64,000 nucleotides of DNA from Lysobacterales bacterium (GCA_026005055.1 BPKI01000001.1:124001-188000), one strand, 5' to 3'. Positions 19,377 to 29,398 are shown, counted from the first letter of the stretch. Made by a program: numbers and translations. The notes: generated by a model from the letters alone, not told the origin.

Positions 19377-20084
19377 ACGCCGCTCCGCCTCGGTGAGCGC
19401 CACCTTGTCGCGCAGATACGCCGGAGCGAGCGATGCGGGGGAACCGGCACGCCCCAGGCGCCAAGCGGCGAGCCCGAGCTCGGCGATGCGGGCCGCGTGC
19501 GGGCGGGCCTGTGCCATCGAGCGGACTCCCTTCCCCTGAAGCCAGGCGAAGAGACCCGGATCGGACTCGATGGCAGCCCCGGCGACGATGCGGAAAGAGG
19601 AAGTCTCGAACCGTCTTGGAATGGCCGCCGGAGCGGCCAGGAACTCCTCCGAAATCGCCTCGATCAGCCCCGCGCCGCCGATACGGAGGAGCCCTCCGTA
19701 AAGCTCTCCCATTCGCGCATCGAGCAGGGCGAGCACCGCCTCGCCCTCGGAGGCGCGGGCGCGGTGTGCCGCATCCAGCGCCAGCGCAGCCAGCGTCGAG
19801 ATCCCCACGGTCGGAATGCCAAGACCGTAGGCCAGACCCTGCGCCACCGAAAGGGCGAAGCGCACCCCGGTGAAGCCGCCAGGCCCCCGACCGACCGCGA
19901 TCAACCCGATATCGCGGAGCCCAAGACCCGCCTCGGAGAGCAGGGCGTCCGCCGCAGGCAACAGAAACGCGCTCTGCTTCTCCCCGCTCGAGAAGCGCTC
20001 GAGCACCCGGCCGTCTCTCAACCGCAGGGCAACGCTCGCAGGTTCCCCACTCGCCTCGAGGGCGAGGATCACCGGATCGCTCAT
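19362..20084 (-). CDS. tsaB: tRNA threonylcarbamoyladenosine biosynthesis protein TsaB
   Basis: TsaB is the scaffold partner of TsaD in making the t6A37 modification of ANN-decoding tRNAs. The 240-residue protein shows the ASKHA-type opening ILALEASGEPASVAL, then GRGPGGFTGVRFALSVAQGL and VGISTLAALA, all typical of TsaB. Its ATG overlaps the yoaA-like stop as ATGA, so the two are coupled; TsaB beside YoaA is also seen in E. coli. The 3' end overlaps the convergent transporter by 15 bases. Confidence 0.94.
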   Translation of the reverse strand: MSDPVILALEASGEPASVALRLRDGRVLERFSSGEKQSAFLLPAADALLSEAGLGLRDIGLIAVGRGPGGFTGVRFALSVAQGLAYGLGIPTVGISTLAALALDAAHRARASEGEAVLALLDARMGELYGGLLRIGGAGLIEAISEEFLAAPAAIPRRFETSSFRIVAGAAIESDPGLFAWLQGKGVRSMAQARPHAARIAELGLAAWRLGRAGSPASLAPAYLRDKVALTEAERRSEQT

Positions 20085-22105
20085 GAAATCGAAAGCAAGA
20101 ACTGAAGCACTTCCGCCTCGTCGTTCGCCCGATCCATGGGCGGCAGGCTGTTCAAGAATCGCTCCCCGTAGCTCGCGGTCAGCAGCCGATGATCGGCGAT
20201 CACCAAAACCCCTCGATCATCCTCCCCGCGGATCAAACGGCCAGCGCCCTGCTTGAGCGCCATCACCGCCTCCGGCAGGTCGAGCTCAAGGAAGGGGTCT
20301 CCGCCGCTCGCCTCGAACGCCCGCGCGCGCGCCTCGCGCAGGGGGTCATTCGGACTTGCGAAGGGGAGTTTATCGATGATCACCAGCGAAAGCGCTTGCC
20401 CCGGCACGTCCACCCCCTCCCAGAAGCTCGCGGTGCCGAGAAGAACCGCGCCCGGGGTTTCTCGGAAAGCATCGAGGAGCTGATGGTGCGGGCGATCTCC
20501 TTGCACGAGCAAAGGCCAAGGGAAAGCCCCCCGTTGTTGCTCCTGCCGCAAAGCCTTGGCGAACCATTGCAAAGCCTCATGCGAGGTGAAAAGCAAGAAG
20601 GCGCGGCCCTGGCTCGCGCGGAGAAGCCGCATGGCGAGCGCCAGCAGTTGCTGACGATGTGCTTCTTTACGGTTCGGGTTGGGGAAATCGCGAGGCACGT
20701 AGAGGCGAGCATGGCTTTGGTAGTCGAAGGGGCTTTCGATCCGGAGCGTGCTCGCCCCCGCAAGACCCCACTCCCGTTGCAGGTGTTCGAAGGACCCATC
20801 GACCGCCAAAGTGGCCGAGGTGAACACCCAAGGGATTCGAAGCACCTTGCGCCAATCGGCGAGAGGCTTCGCCACTTCGAGCGGCACCGAACACAAACGG
20901 AAGCCGCCGTGGCTTCGCTGGTACCACGCGCAGCGCTGCGCGCCTCGCTGCGGCTGCGGCGATGTCTCATCCATCGCCCGATGCTCCCCGTCGAGCCACG
21001 CTTCCGTGCGGGTCGCAAGCTCTTCCGCCCGTTTCGCAAGACGGGCGAGTTCGGGCTTCGCCGCCGAGAGTTCCAAAAGCGCCCCGCGAAGGCCCTTCAG
21101 CGCCTCGGTGAGGCTTTGCAGGTCTTCGCGAACCGGTTCATCGAGTCGCTCGCGCGCGCCCTGTTCATCGGCAAGTTCGGCGAAGCGCTCGCGTGCACGG
21201 GAAAACGCGGCCTCCAGGTTCGCGACCGGATCTGCAAGCACCTGGCGCAACGGCGCCTCGGCGGCGAGATCGGTCTCATCGCGAAGATCCTCGAGCAACG
21301 CCGCGACCTGAAAGCTGCTCAGCTGCTCCCCGAAGGCCTGGAAGGCGACCTCACCGAAAGCATGCGCCTCGTCCACGATCACGGCCTCCGGCGTCGGCAG
21401 CAGTTCGCCGAAGTCGCCTTCGCGCAGCCGAAAGTCGGCGAGCAAGAGGTGATGGTTGATGACGACGATGTCAGCCTCGCGCGCACGCTGCCGGGCCTTG
21501 CGCACGAAGCACGCATCGAAATGCGGGCACTGCATGCCGAGGCAGTTGTCCGCGGTCGAGGTGATCCTCGATCGGAGCCGCCAGTCCTCGGGGAGGAAGT
21601 CGCATTCGGCGAGATCACCGGTCTCGTCCTGACGCCTCCAGGCGTCAAGAGCGCCCAGCACAAGACCGTCCTCGCGGCTACGGGCGCCTCTGGTCAAGGC
21701 GCGCTCGAAGCGGTAGTGGCACAGATAGTTGGCCCGCCCTTTGAGCAAGGCCACTTTGGGTTCACGCCGAAGCGCCCGACACACCAAAGGCAGATCCTCC
21801 TTGAACAGCTGATCCTGGAGCGCGCGGGTGGCGGTGGAAATGAACACCCTCTTGCGCGAGAGCAGAACCGGTACGAGGTAGGCGAAGGTTTTGCCGATGC
21901 CGGTTCCAGCCTCGACGATGAGGTGACGACCCTCCTCTAAGGCCCGTTCGACCGCGTAAGCCATCCGCTGCTGCCCCGGGCGCGGCCGGAAAGCATCCCC
22001 GAGAACGCGCGCCAACGGCCCACCCTCGGCGAACGCCTGCGCCGCCCGCGAAGCCTCGAGATCTCGATGGAAACCCCCAAGACCCTTCGCGGCTTGCGCG
22101 GACAT
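20081..22105 (-). CDS. yoaA: DinG/XPD-family ATP-dependent DNA helicase (YoaA-like)
   Basis: This 674-residue superfamily 2 helicase has Walker A EAGTGIGKT, DEAH box VDEAH, and four cysteines expected to bind an iron-sulfur cluster: one in NYLCHYR and three in NCLGMQCPHFDACF. C-terminal helicase motifs include GTASFWEGVDVPG and LIRGEDDRGVL. YoaA works with the polymerase III chi subunit in damage tolerance; that partnership is inferred from family. ATG at 22105 gives normal length. It begins 14 bases after the lipoprotein gene and overlaps tsaB. Confidence 0.9.
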   Translation of the reverse strand: MSAQAAKGLGGFHRDLEASRAAQAFAEGGPLARVLGDAFRPRPGQQRMAYAVERALEEGRHLIVEAGTGIGKTFAYLVPVLLSRKRVFISTATRALQDQLFKEDLPLVCRALRREPKVALLKGRANYLCHYRFERALTRGARSREDGLVLGALDAWRRQDETGDLAECDFLPEDWRLRSRITSTADNCLGMQCPHFDACFVRKARQRAREADIVVINHHLLLADFRLREGDFGELLPTPEAVIVDEAHAFGEVAFQAFGEQLSSFQVAALLEDLRDETDLAAEAPLRQVLADPVANLEAAFSRARERFAELADEQGARERLDEPVREDLQSLTEALKGLRGALLELSAAKPELARLAKRAEELATRTEAWLDGEHRAMDETSPQPQRGAQRCAWYQRSHGGFRLCSVPLEVAKPLADWRKVLRIPWVFTSATLAVDGSFEHLQREWGLAGASTLRIESPFDYQSHARLYVPRDFPNPNRKEAHRQQLLALAMRLLRASQGRAFLLFTSHEALQWFAKALRQEQQRGAFPWPLLVQGDRPHHQLLDAFRETPGAVLLGTASFWEGVDVPGQALSLVIIDKLPFASPNDPLREARARAFEASGGDPFLELDLPEAVMALKQGAGRLIRGEDDRGVLVIADHRLLTASYGERFLNSLPPMDRANDEAEVLQFLLSIS

Positions 22106-22119
22106 GCGCTTTGCCCCGC

Positions 22120-22650
22120 TCAGAATCGCGGCGGCCGCTCGACCGCACAACGCGCGGCCCGCTCGCGGGCTTGAAGCGATTCCTCCGCGCGCCCGCGCAA
22201 GCTCTCCACCTCGGCGATCAGGAGCCAATGGCGTGTGCAAAGCGAGCCCACGCCCGGCCCATGCCGCTCGGCCTCGCGCGCCCATTGCTCGGCGGCATCG
22301 AGGTCACCGCGAAGGAACGCGTTTTCGGCAAGCCGCTGGAGGACCTTCGGCGATTCGGGGTCGCGCGCCCGCGCCTGTTCGATGAGAACCGCCGCCTCTG
22401 AGTAGCGGCCGTCGGCCTCCAAGCGCTCGGCCTCTGCGAGCCGATCCTCGACCCCCGGATCGGGAAGCGGACGGACCTCGAGCGCGGTCGGCGTCGCCTC
22501 GGCGGCACTGCGCAAAGCGGCCAGACGGTCGGCGTGCGGTGCTGGTCTGGGCGGAGGCTCCTCGCGCAGCGGTGTGGAAGGTCGGCGCTCGCAAGCCACG
22601 AGGGCGGCGAGGGCGATCAGGCCAGCCGCAATGCGAGGGAGGAACGACAT
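22120..22650 (-). CDS. Small TPR-like lipoprotein
   Basis: This 176-residue protein has a lipoprotein signal with lipobox LVAC (Cys20), a Pro-rich linker, and then helical repeats resembling one or two tetratricopeptide units (AEADGRYSEAAVLIEQARAR is the first, broken here as seen around residues 75-95; AENAFLRGDLDAAEQWAREA the second). It is encoded 4 bases after the PBP1B gene, so it may be an outer-membrane partner of that synthase, comparable in concept with LpoB, but no LpoB similarity was recognised. The function is unknown. Confidence 0.8.
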   Translation of the reverse strand: MSFLPRIAAGLIALAALVACERRPSTPLREEPPPRPAPHADRLAALRSAAEATPTALEVRPLPDPGVEDRLAEAERLEADGRYSEAAVLIEQARARDPESPKVLQRLAENAFLRGDLDAAEQWAREAERHGPGVGSLCTRHWLLIAEVESLRGRAEESLQARERAARCAVERPPRF

Positions 22651-22654
22651 GGAA

Positions 22655-24931
22655 TCATTTTCGCAGATCCCACCCGAAACCGGCGCAGCGCGAGTCACCC
22701 GCGGGGGCATGACCGGCGAGGAAGGGCAAGGCTCGAGCGCCGGCGCAGCCCGGCCCGCTCACCTCCCCTTCCGGACCGATCCAGGCCCATTCGAGTGCCG
22801 CGTGGCGATCCGCGAGTAGGGGACGCGTCGGAATCTTGGCGAAAAGATGCGCCCAAACCCGCATCGCCCCGGTGGCTCCCATCAATCCGGTGGGCGCGAA
22901 GTCGTCCCGGCCGACCCACACGACCGCGAGATGCGAGCCGCTGAATCCGGCGAACCAACTGTCCCGGCGATCGTTGCTCGTACCCGTCTTGCCCGCGATA
23001 CCACGCTCGAGGAAGCCGTCCCGCGCGAGCGCTTTGGCCGTTCCGCTCAGCACTGCCTCCTGGAGGGCAAAGACGACGAGCGGTGCTGCACGCCCCTCGG
23101 CAAGCCGTTCCCCCTTGACGGGATAGCGACCGATCGCGCGGCCCTCCGCATCGAGCACGGCGCGTACCGCGCGCAGCGGCACGAACCGACCGCCGCTGGC
23201 GAGAAACTCATAGGCTTGAGCCGCCTCGAATGGACTGAGCTCGAGCGCCCCGAGCAGCAGCGCGGGATGCGCCTCGGCCACCGGCTGACCGGTCAGGCGC
23301 CCGAGCAGCGCCGCGACCCGCGCCGGCCCGACAGCGAGGCCGAGTCGAACGGAAGGAAGGTTGCGCGACTGCGCCAGCGCATCGATGAGCCGCACACGAC
23401 CGAGGTAGCGGCCATCGGCATTCTCCGGCCGCCAAACGCGGCCGCGGCTTAGAGGAACGGCGATCGGCGCGTCTTCGAGCGGCGTTCCCAGATGAAAACG
23501 CCCCGGATCGGCCAAAGCGAGCAGATAAACGAAGGGTTTGATCAGCGAACCGACCGGACGGCGCGCCTGAAGCGCCCGGTTGAATCCATGCGCCTCCCCC
23601 GAGCGGTCGCCCACCAGCGCCAGCACTTCACCGCTGCTGCTCTCGACTAGAACCACCGCTCCCTGCAGCGACTCGCCCTCGCGATCCATGGCCCGCAGGC
23701 TTTCGGCCAGCGCGAGCTCCGCACGCCGCTGAAGCGCCGGCGAGAGCGTGGTATGCACGGAAAGCCCGGCACCCATCAGCGAATGCCTCGGAAAATCGGC
23801 CGCGAGCTGTTGCTCGACGAGTTCGAGGAAGGCCGGATGGCGATTGCGAGGCAGTCTCGCCTCTCGGGCCACCCCGAGCGGCGATCGGCGCGCTGCGACG
23901 AGTTCGGCCTCGTCGATGAGGCCGGTCTCGAACATCTGGGCGAGCACCTGATCGCGCCGCGCTCGCGCCCGCTCAGGATGCCTCCTCGGATCGTAGTAGG
24001 AAGGGCCTCGGATCAGTCCCACCAACAGGGCGATTTCGGCCGTATCGAGCGCTTGCAGCTCCTTTCCGAACCAAAACTCGGCGCCGGCGGCGAAGCCGTG
24101 CACCGCCTGTGCACCGTGCTGGCCAAGATAGACCTCGTTCACATAGGCCTCGAGGATGCGCCCTTTGTCGAAACGCCACTCGAGGATGACCGCGATCAGC
24201 GCCTCGTTGAACTTGCGCCAAAAGCTGCGCTCGCGCCCAAGCCAAAGCTGGCGGGCGAGCTGCTGGGTGATCGTGGAGCCGCCCTGCGCCAGCCGTCCTT
24301 CGCGCAAATTGACCCAAAGCGCCCGCAGAACCGCCCAAGGGTCGATGCCACCGTGACGCTTGAAGCCGCGATCCTCCACCGCCTGCAATGCGGTGAGCAC
24401 GCGGTTGGGCACCTCCCTCAAACGCAGCGGCCGGCGCTCCTCGATGCGGCCACCGTAAAGGGTGGCGATACGCACGGGATCGAGCCGCGCCTCGGCGAGG
24501 GCCCGGCCCGCCCCGTCGCGCAGATCGAGCACGCGGCCGCCGGCGATCCTGAGCTCGAAGCGGAGGGCCGGGTGCCGTCCATCCCCATCGGCGAAAGCGC
24601 GACGATGGATCCACCAGCGCTCGCCCCGGCGTTCGTAACTGCCGGGCACCGGCGCACCCACGAGCTCCCGATAGCGGGCCGCCTGAAGCTCCTCGCGCAG
24701 AAGCTCACCGTCGAGTGGCTCGCCCGGGGACACGGAGAGCGCCCTGGCGTAGACGCGAGTCGGCTGTGGGCGTTCGAGGGTGAGGAAATCGCGTCGCACT
24801 CGCCCGTCGAGGTAGGCCACCCAAAGGGTGATGAAGCCGACGAGAATCCCACACGCCAGCCAAAGGGCGCGGAGGAGCGCCCGTCGCAAGGCCAGACCGA
24901 GCCGAGCGGCGTGAGGGCGGATTGAAGGCAT
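22655..24931 (-). CDS. mrcB: Bifunctional class A penicillin-binding protein 1B
   Basis: This 758-residue inner-membrane synthase polymerises and crosslinks peptidoglycan. It has an N-terminal membrane helix (about residues 15-42), a UB2H-like region, a GT51 glycosyltransferase with EDRGFKRHGG (about 185) and GGSTITQQLARQLWL (about 219), and a transpeptidase with SLIK (about 462), SRN (about 521) and KTGTS (about 647). All catalytic motifs are intact. A TAGAAT hexamer only 7 bases before the ATG hints at a leaderless mRNA, but no matching -35 is clear. It heads a four-gene operon with the lipoprotein, yoaA and tsaB. Confidence 0.94.
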   Translation of the reverse strand: MPSIRPHAARLGLALRRALLRALWLACGILVGFITLWVAYLDGRVRRDFLTLERPQPTRVYARALSVSPGEPLDGELLREELQAARYRELVGAPVPGSYERRGERWWIHRRAFADGDGRHPALRFELRIAGGRVLDLRDGAGRALAEARLDPVRIATLYGGRIEERRPLRLREVPNRVLTALQAVEDRGFKRHGGIDPWAVLRALWVNLREGRLAQGGSTITQQLARQLWLGRERSFWRKFNEALIAVILEWRFDKGRILEAYVNEVYLGQHGAQAVHGFAAGAEFWFGKELQALDTAEIALLVGLIRGPSYYDPRRHPERARARRDQVLAQMFETGLIDEAELVAARRSPLGVAREARLPRNRHPAFLELVEQQLAADFPRHSLMGAGLSVHTTLSPALQRRAELALAESLRAMDREGESLQGAVVLVESSSGEVLALVGDRSGEAHGFNRALQARRPVGSLIKPFVYLLALADPGRFHLGTPLEDAPIAVPLSRGRVWRPENADGRYLGRVRLIDALAQSRNLPSVRLGLAVGPARVAALLGRLTGQPVAEAHPALLLGALELSPFEAAQAYEFLASGGRFVPLRAVRAVLDAEGRAIGRYPVKGERLAEGRAAPLVVFALQEAVLSGTAKALARDGFLERGIAGKTGTSNDRRDSWFAGFSGSHLAVVWVGRDDFAPTGLMGATGAMRVWAHLFAKIPTRPLLADRHAALEWAWIGPEGEVSGPGCAGARALPFLAGHAPAGDSRCAGFGWDLRK

Positions 24932-24946
24932 CCTTCGGATTCTAGC

Positions 24947-24976
24947 CTGACGTCATAGCCCGCCTTGGCCGATAAT
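24947..24976 (+). promoter_or_regulatory. Predicted promoter of the large glycosyltransferase
   Basis: CTGACG (24947-24952) and GATAAT (24971-24976) are spaced 18 bases apart on the plus strand in the divergent gap, about 66 bases before the chosen ATG. It overlaps the region that must also drive mrcB. Confidence 0.4.
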
Positions 24977-25042
24977 GTCGGTTTTTGACCGCCGTGGCAC
25001 TCGAACTTGTCGGCCGAGTCATCACGAAGCGAAGCGCCCACC

Positions 25043-28000
25043 ATGATCCTCGGCCTCTGGGGCGAAAGACCGCCGCAGCCTGAACGGCTCGCCGAGCTCG
25101 CCGCGATCTTGCCCGGCCAGGAGCTCCTTTTCGCCGGTCCCGAGGGCAGCGCTCCGCCAGGCGCCGTTTGGGTCCCGAGCGCCCCGCGCTGGCCCGACGC
25201 GCTGGAGGCCCTCCTCGCCCACCGCGGCGACCGGCCGCTGCCCCTGCTCGTGGTCGCTTCGGATGCGTGGCTGCCTGAGCACTGGATCCCTCGTCTCGAG
25301 CAGGCTTCGCGCTTCGCTGAGGCTCCTTTCGGCCCGCTCGACCCTGGGTTGAGCGAGCTTTCCCCGCTCTCGGCCGAATCCCTGGAGGCGAGCTTGACGG
25401 CCCTCGATGCCAGCTGTTGGCGTCTGGGCGGAGGGGAGCTCATCCCCGCCGCTGGCATATCTCCGGCACTTTCCTGGTGGCCCGCTGGATGCGGCCACGA
25501 AGGGCCCTATTTGCTCTTCGACCGCTTGCTCGCTGCACGCAACGGTGCGCCCCGCGCCTTGGGGAATCACCCGCTCATCGCTGGCCTCCGCGCTGCCCTG
25601 CCGGGTGCGCTCGCTGGCCATGGTCATCCGGGGCTCGATCGGCGTCCCGTCCTGCTGCATCTGGTGCATGGTTGGGGCGGCGGCGTCGAGCGCTTCGTGA
25701 ACGACTTCGCGAGCGCTGCGAACGGCTTCCACCACCTGCTGCTCATCGCACGCGGCGACAAACAAAGCCCCGAGCGCGCGAGCGTTCTCGAACTGCTCGA
25801 GCCCGGCCTGCGCAGCCCTCTTGCCATCTATCCGCTGCATCCGGCCATCCATGGCAGCGAGCTCAGCCATCCCGGCTACCGCGCGGCGCTTGGCGACATC
25901 GTCGAACGCTTCGGCGTGGCCGGGCTGGTCGTCTCCTCGCTCATCGGTCACGCCCTCGATGCGCTCTGGCTCAAGCTTCCCACGCTGGTCGTCGCGCATG
26001 ACCCTTATCCGCTCTGGCCCTTCCTCCACGAGCGCTTCGAGGACCCCGCGCGGCGCTTCGACTTCGCCGAGCTTCGCGCGCGCCTCAGCGAGGACGACCC
26101 CTGGCCGCTGCCCAGACTCAGCGCCGAGCGCTGGTGGCAGCTGCGCGAGCGCTACGTGCAAGCGCTCTTGGCGAGCGAGGCGACGCTCGTGGCCCCGAGC
26201 GACGCGATGGCGACCATTCTGCTCAAGCTCGCGCCCGAACTGAGCGCGCTCCCGCAGGTGGTCATCCCGCATGGGGTGCGACCCCTCCCCGCCGTCTGGG
26301 AAATGCCGCCTGCGCGTCCTCGCCCGCGGGTGCTGGTGCTCGGGCGGGTGCAAGGCGGCAAAGGCGAGCGGCTGCTGCGTCCTTTGCTTCAGCGCCTCGC
26401 CGGCGCCGTCGAGTTCTACCTACTCGGCGCGGGTGTCGCCGGGATGCGTTTCTTCGGCTTGAGCGGGGTTCACATCGAGCTCGATTACCAGCGCGAGGAG
26501 CTTCCGCGCCTCATCCAGCGCATCGCCCCCGATCTCGCCCTGATTCCCGCAAGCGTCTCGGAGAGCTTCTCCTACACCTTGAGCGAGCTTCGGATGCTTG
26601 GCGTACCGGTGCTCGCCACCCGCGTCGGCGCCCTCGCGGAACGGATCCGCGATGGGGAGGACGGATTCCTGGTGGCACCCGACCCCGAGGCCATCGCCGG
26701 AAAGCTCGAAGCCTTGCTTTCGCAGCCCGAGCGCCTTGCCTCGGTCGCCCGCAGGGCGCTTGCGCATCCTCCGCGCACGCTCGCCCAAATGGCGGCGGCT
26801 TACGAAGCGCAGCTTCGCATGCCGGCCCGCGGTGCACAGGCCGCCTTCGGCCGCGCCGATGCTTCGGTGCTTGCCGCGAGGCTTGCAGGCGGCCAACAGA
26901 TTGCAATCGCTATCGAGCGCGATCGCCTTCGCGCCGAGAACCAGGGCCTGCTCGCGGAACTCGAGAGGCGCACGCAATGGGCCGAGGAGCAGGCTGCGCT
27001 CGCCGAGGAGCGGCTCCAGTGGGCGCTGGCCCTGAAAGAGGAGGCTTGCGGTTACCGCGAAGAGCGTGACCGCATGATCGAGGTCGCGACGCAGCTCGAG
27101 GAGGAACGTCGCTCGCTCACCGACCAGCTCCAAGCCCGCGAACGGAGTCTCGCGGAGCGCGAGGCCGCTCTCGCAACGCTCACGGCGCAGCTCGACCAGA
27201 CCGAACGACGCCTCGCCAATATCCTCGACAGCCGCAGCTGGAGATACACCGCCCCGCTGCGATCCCTTGCCGCGAGGCTAAGGCGCCTCCGCGATCGCTG
27301 GCGGTTTCGCTTGCGCCGCAGCGTCGGTCTTCTTTCGCGGATCCGAACGAGCCTGCGAAGCCGCGGTTTGCTCGGCACCCTCCGGCACGCTTTTCGCCGC
27401 CGTGCCGTGATCGCGCCATCGCTCGCGCCGCCTACGGCCGCAGCGGCTCCCGCAAGCACCGCGCTTCCGGAGCGCATGCCGCGGGCGGAACGGCCGCTCA
27501 CTTCGATCATCATCCCGGTCTACGGGAAGCTTCCCTACACCGCCGCCTGCCTGCGCGCGCTCGCCAAGGATCCTGAGCTTCCCTCCTGCGAAGTGATCGT
27601 GGTGGATGATGGCTCCCCGGATGGAAGCGCGGAGGCGCTCGCTCGGATCGAGGGTTTGCGCCTGCTGCGGCAGCCCGACAATCGCGGCTTCATCGCTGCC
27701 TGCAACGCCGGCGCAGAAATCGCGCGCGGCGAGTTTCTGGTGTTCCTCAACAATGACACCGAGCCGCGTCCCGGTTGGCTCAAGGCTTTGCTCGCCACCT
27801 TCGCGACCGCGCCTGATTGCGGCCTTGCCGGTGCAAAGCTGATCTATCCCGACGGACGATTGCAGGAGGCCGGCGGCATCGTCTTCGCGGATGCTTCCGG
27901 CTGGAACTACGGCCGCTTCGGCGATCCCGCCGATCCCCGCTACAACTACCTGCGCGAGGTCGATTATTGCTCGGGCGCGGCGATCGCCATCCGCCGCGAT

Positions 28001-29392
28001 CTTTTTCAGCGCTTAGGCGGCTTCGATGCGCACTACGCACCCGCCTACTACGAAGACACCGACCTCGCTTTCAAAGTGCGCGAAGCGGGTCTCAAGGTGT
28101 ATTACCAGCCGCGCTCGGAAGTGATCCACCACGAGGGCATCACCTCGGGCACCGACCTATCCGCCGGCACCAAGCGCTACCAGGTGCTCAACCAGGAGAA
28201 ATTCCGCGCGCGCTGGCAAGAGGCGCTCGCGCGGCAACCCGCCCCGGGCAGCGATCCTGAACGCGCACGCGAGCATCGGGTGCGTCACCGAATTCTTTTC
28301 ATCGACGCCACGGTACCGACCCCCGATCAGGATTCGGGCTCCCTGCGCCTGTTCAACCTGATGCGCCTTGCCCGCGAGCTTGGCTGCAAAGTGAGTTTCA
28401 TCGCCGACAACCGCCGCTACGAGGGGCGTTACACCGAGGCCCTGCAGCGGCTCGGCATCGAGGCGTGGTACGCCCCCTTCGCAGAGGACCCAGTCGCCTT
28501 TCTCGAAAGCCAAGGGCCGCTTTTCGACAGCGTGTGGATTTCCCGCCACTACGTCGCCAGCGCCTGGCTGCCGCTGGTGCGCCGCTATGCCCCCAAAGCG
28601 AAGGTGCTGTTCGACACTGTGGATCTTCACTTCCTGCGCGAGCAACGGCTGGCCGAACTGAGCGGCGATGAGGCCCTTGCTCGTGCTGCCGAGCGCACGC
28701 GGCACGCGGAGTTGGGGTGCATGCGCGCAGCGGATCTGACGGTGGTCGTCAGCCCCTTCGAGCGCGAGCTGCTCGCTCGCGAGGCGCCCGAGATCCCCGT
28801 CGCCGTGATCTCCAACGTCCACGAACTTCGCGGGCGCCGATGCGGCTTCGGCGAGCGGGCGGGGCTGCTCTTCGTCGGCGGCTTCCAGCATCCTCCCAAC
28901 GTCGATGCCGCCAAATGGTTGGTCGAAGACATTCTTCCCCGCGTGCGGCGCGAGCGCCCCGACGTCGAGCTTCACCTCGTGGGCAGCAAGGCGCCGCCGG
29001 AGGTGGCGGCGCTCGGGCAGCGCCCGGGGGTGCGTTTTCATGGCTACGTTCCGGAGATCGAACCCTGGCTCGATCGCTGCCGGGTCGCGCTCGCGCCTTT
29101 GCGCTACGGGGCCGGGGTCAAGGGGAAGATCAACCAGGCCATGGCGAGCGGCCTGCCAGTAGTGGCCACACCGATCGCCGCCGAGGGCATGGGGCTTCGC
29201 GACGGGGTGGACGTGCTCATCGCCGAAGACGCGGAGCGCTTCGCCGAAGCGATTCTCCGTCTTTATCGCGACGAGGCGCTGTGGCTCACGCTCTCGGAAG
29301 CCGGCCTCGCGAACGTCGAGGCGCATTTCTCCTTCGCTGCCGCGCGTTCGGCGCTGGCTTCCGCCCTCGGGCTCGATTCGAAGGCGGGCTGA
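25043..29392 (+). CDS. Giant three-module glycosyltransferase (GT4 - coiled coil - GT2 - GT4)
   Basis: This 1449-residue protein has no signal peptide and three catalytic-looking modules. An N-terminal segment of about 200 residues is unrecognised. A GT4-like domain (about 205-575) has HGWGGGVERFV and SVSESFSYTLSELRMLGVP. A coiled coil follows (about 620-735), then a GT2 domain (about 819-1060) with IIPVYGKLPYT, VVDDGSPDGS and FLNNDTEPRPGWL. The final GT4 domain (about 1082-1449) has LFVGGFQHPPNVDAAKWL and PLRYGAGVKGKI. Such chains build surface polysaccharides or glycosylate surface proteins. ATG 25043 is chosen over an in-frame TTG at 25007. No other polysaccharide genes adjoin it. Confidence 0.87.
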   Translation: MILGLWGERPPQPERLAELAAILPGQELLFAGPEGSAPPGAVWVPSAPRWPDALEALLAHRGDRPLPLLVVASDAWLPEHWIPRLEQASRFAEAPFGPLDPGLSELSPLSAESLEASLTALDASCWRLGGGELIPAAGISPALSWWPAGCGHEGPYLLFDRLLAARNGAPRALGNHPLIAGLRAALPGALAGHGHPGLDRRPVLLHLVHGWGGGVERFVNDFASAANGFHHLLLIARGDKQSPERASVLELLEPGLRSPLAIYPLHPAIHGSELSHPGYRAALGDIVERFGVAGLVVSSLIGHALDALWLKLPTLVVAHDPYPLWPFLHERFEDPARRFDFAELRARLSEDDPWPLPRLSAERWWQLRERYVQALLASEATLVAPSDAMATILLKLAPELSALPQVVIPHGVRPLPAVWEMPPARPRPRVLVLGRVQGGKGERLLRPLLQRLAGAVEFYLLGAGVAGMRFFGLSGVHIELDYQREELPRLIQRIAPDLALIPASVSESFSYTLSELRMLGVPVLATRVGALAERIRDGEDGFLVAPDPEAIAGKLEALLSQPERLASVARRALAHPPRTLAQMAAAYEAQLRMPARGAQAAFGRADASVLAARLAGGQQIAIAIERDRLRAENQGLLAELERRTQWAEEQAALAEERLQWALALKEEACGYREERDRMIEVATQLEEERRSLTDQLQARERSLAEREAALATLTAQLDQTERRLANILDSRSWRYTAPLRSLAARLRRLRDRWRFRLRRSVGLLSRIRTSLRSRGLLGTLRHAFRRRAVIAPSLAPPTAAAAPASTALPERMPRAERPLTSIIIPVYGKLPYTAACLRALAKDPELPSCEVIVVDDGSPDGSAEALARIEGLRLLRQPDNRGFIAACNAGAEIARGEFLVFLNNDTEPRPGWLKALLATFATAPDCGLAGAKLIYPDGRLQEAGGIVFADASGWNYGRFGDPADPRYNYLREVDYCSGAAIAIRRDLFQRLGGFDAHYAPAYYEDTDLAFKVREAGLKVYYQPRSEVIHHEGITSGTDLSAGTKRYQVLNQEKFRARWQEALARQPAPGSDPERAREHRVRHRILFIDATVPTPDQDSGSLRLFNLMRLARELGCKVSFIADNRRYEGRYTEALQRLGIEAWYAPFAEDPVAFLESQGPLFDSVWISRHYVASAWLPLVRRYAPKAKVLFDTVDLHFLREQRLAELSGDEALARAAERTRHAELGCMRAADLTVVVSPFERELLAREAPEIPVAVISNVHELRGRRCGFGERAGLLFVGGFQHPPNVDAAKWLVEDILPRVRRERPDVELHLVGSKAPPEVAALGQRPGVRFHGYVPEIEPWLDRCRVALAPLRYGAGVKGKINQAMASGLPVVATPIAAEGMGLRDGVDVLIAEDAERFAEAILRLYRDEALWLTLSEAGLANVEAHFSFAAARSALASALGLDSKAG

Positions 29393-29398
29393 GCGCGC

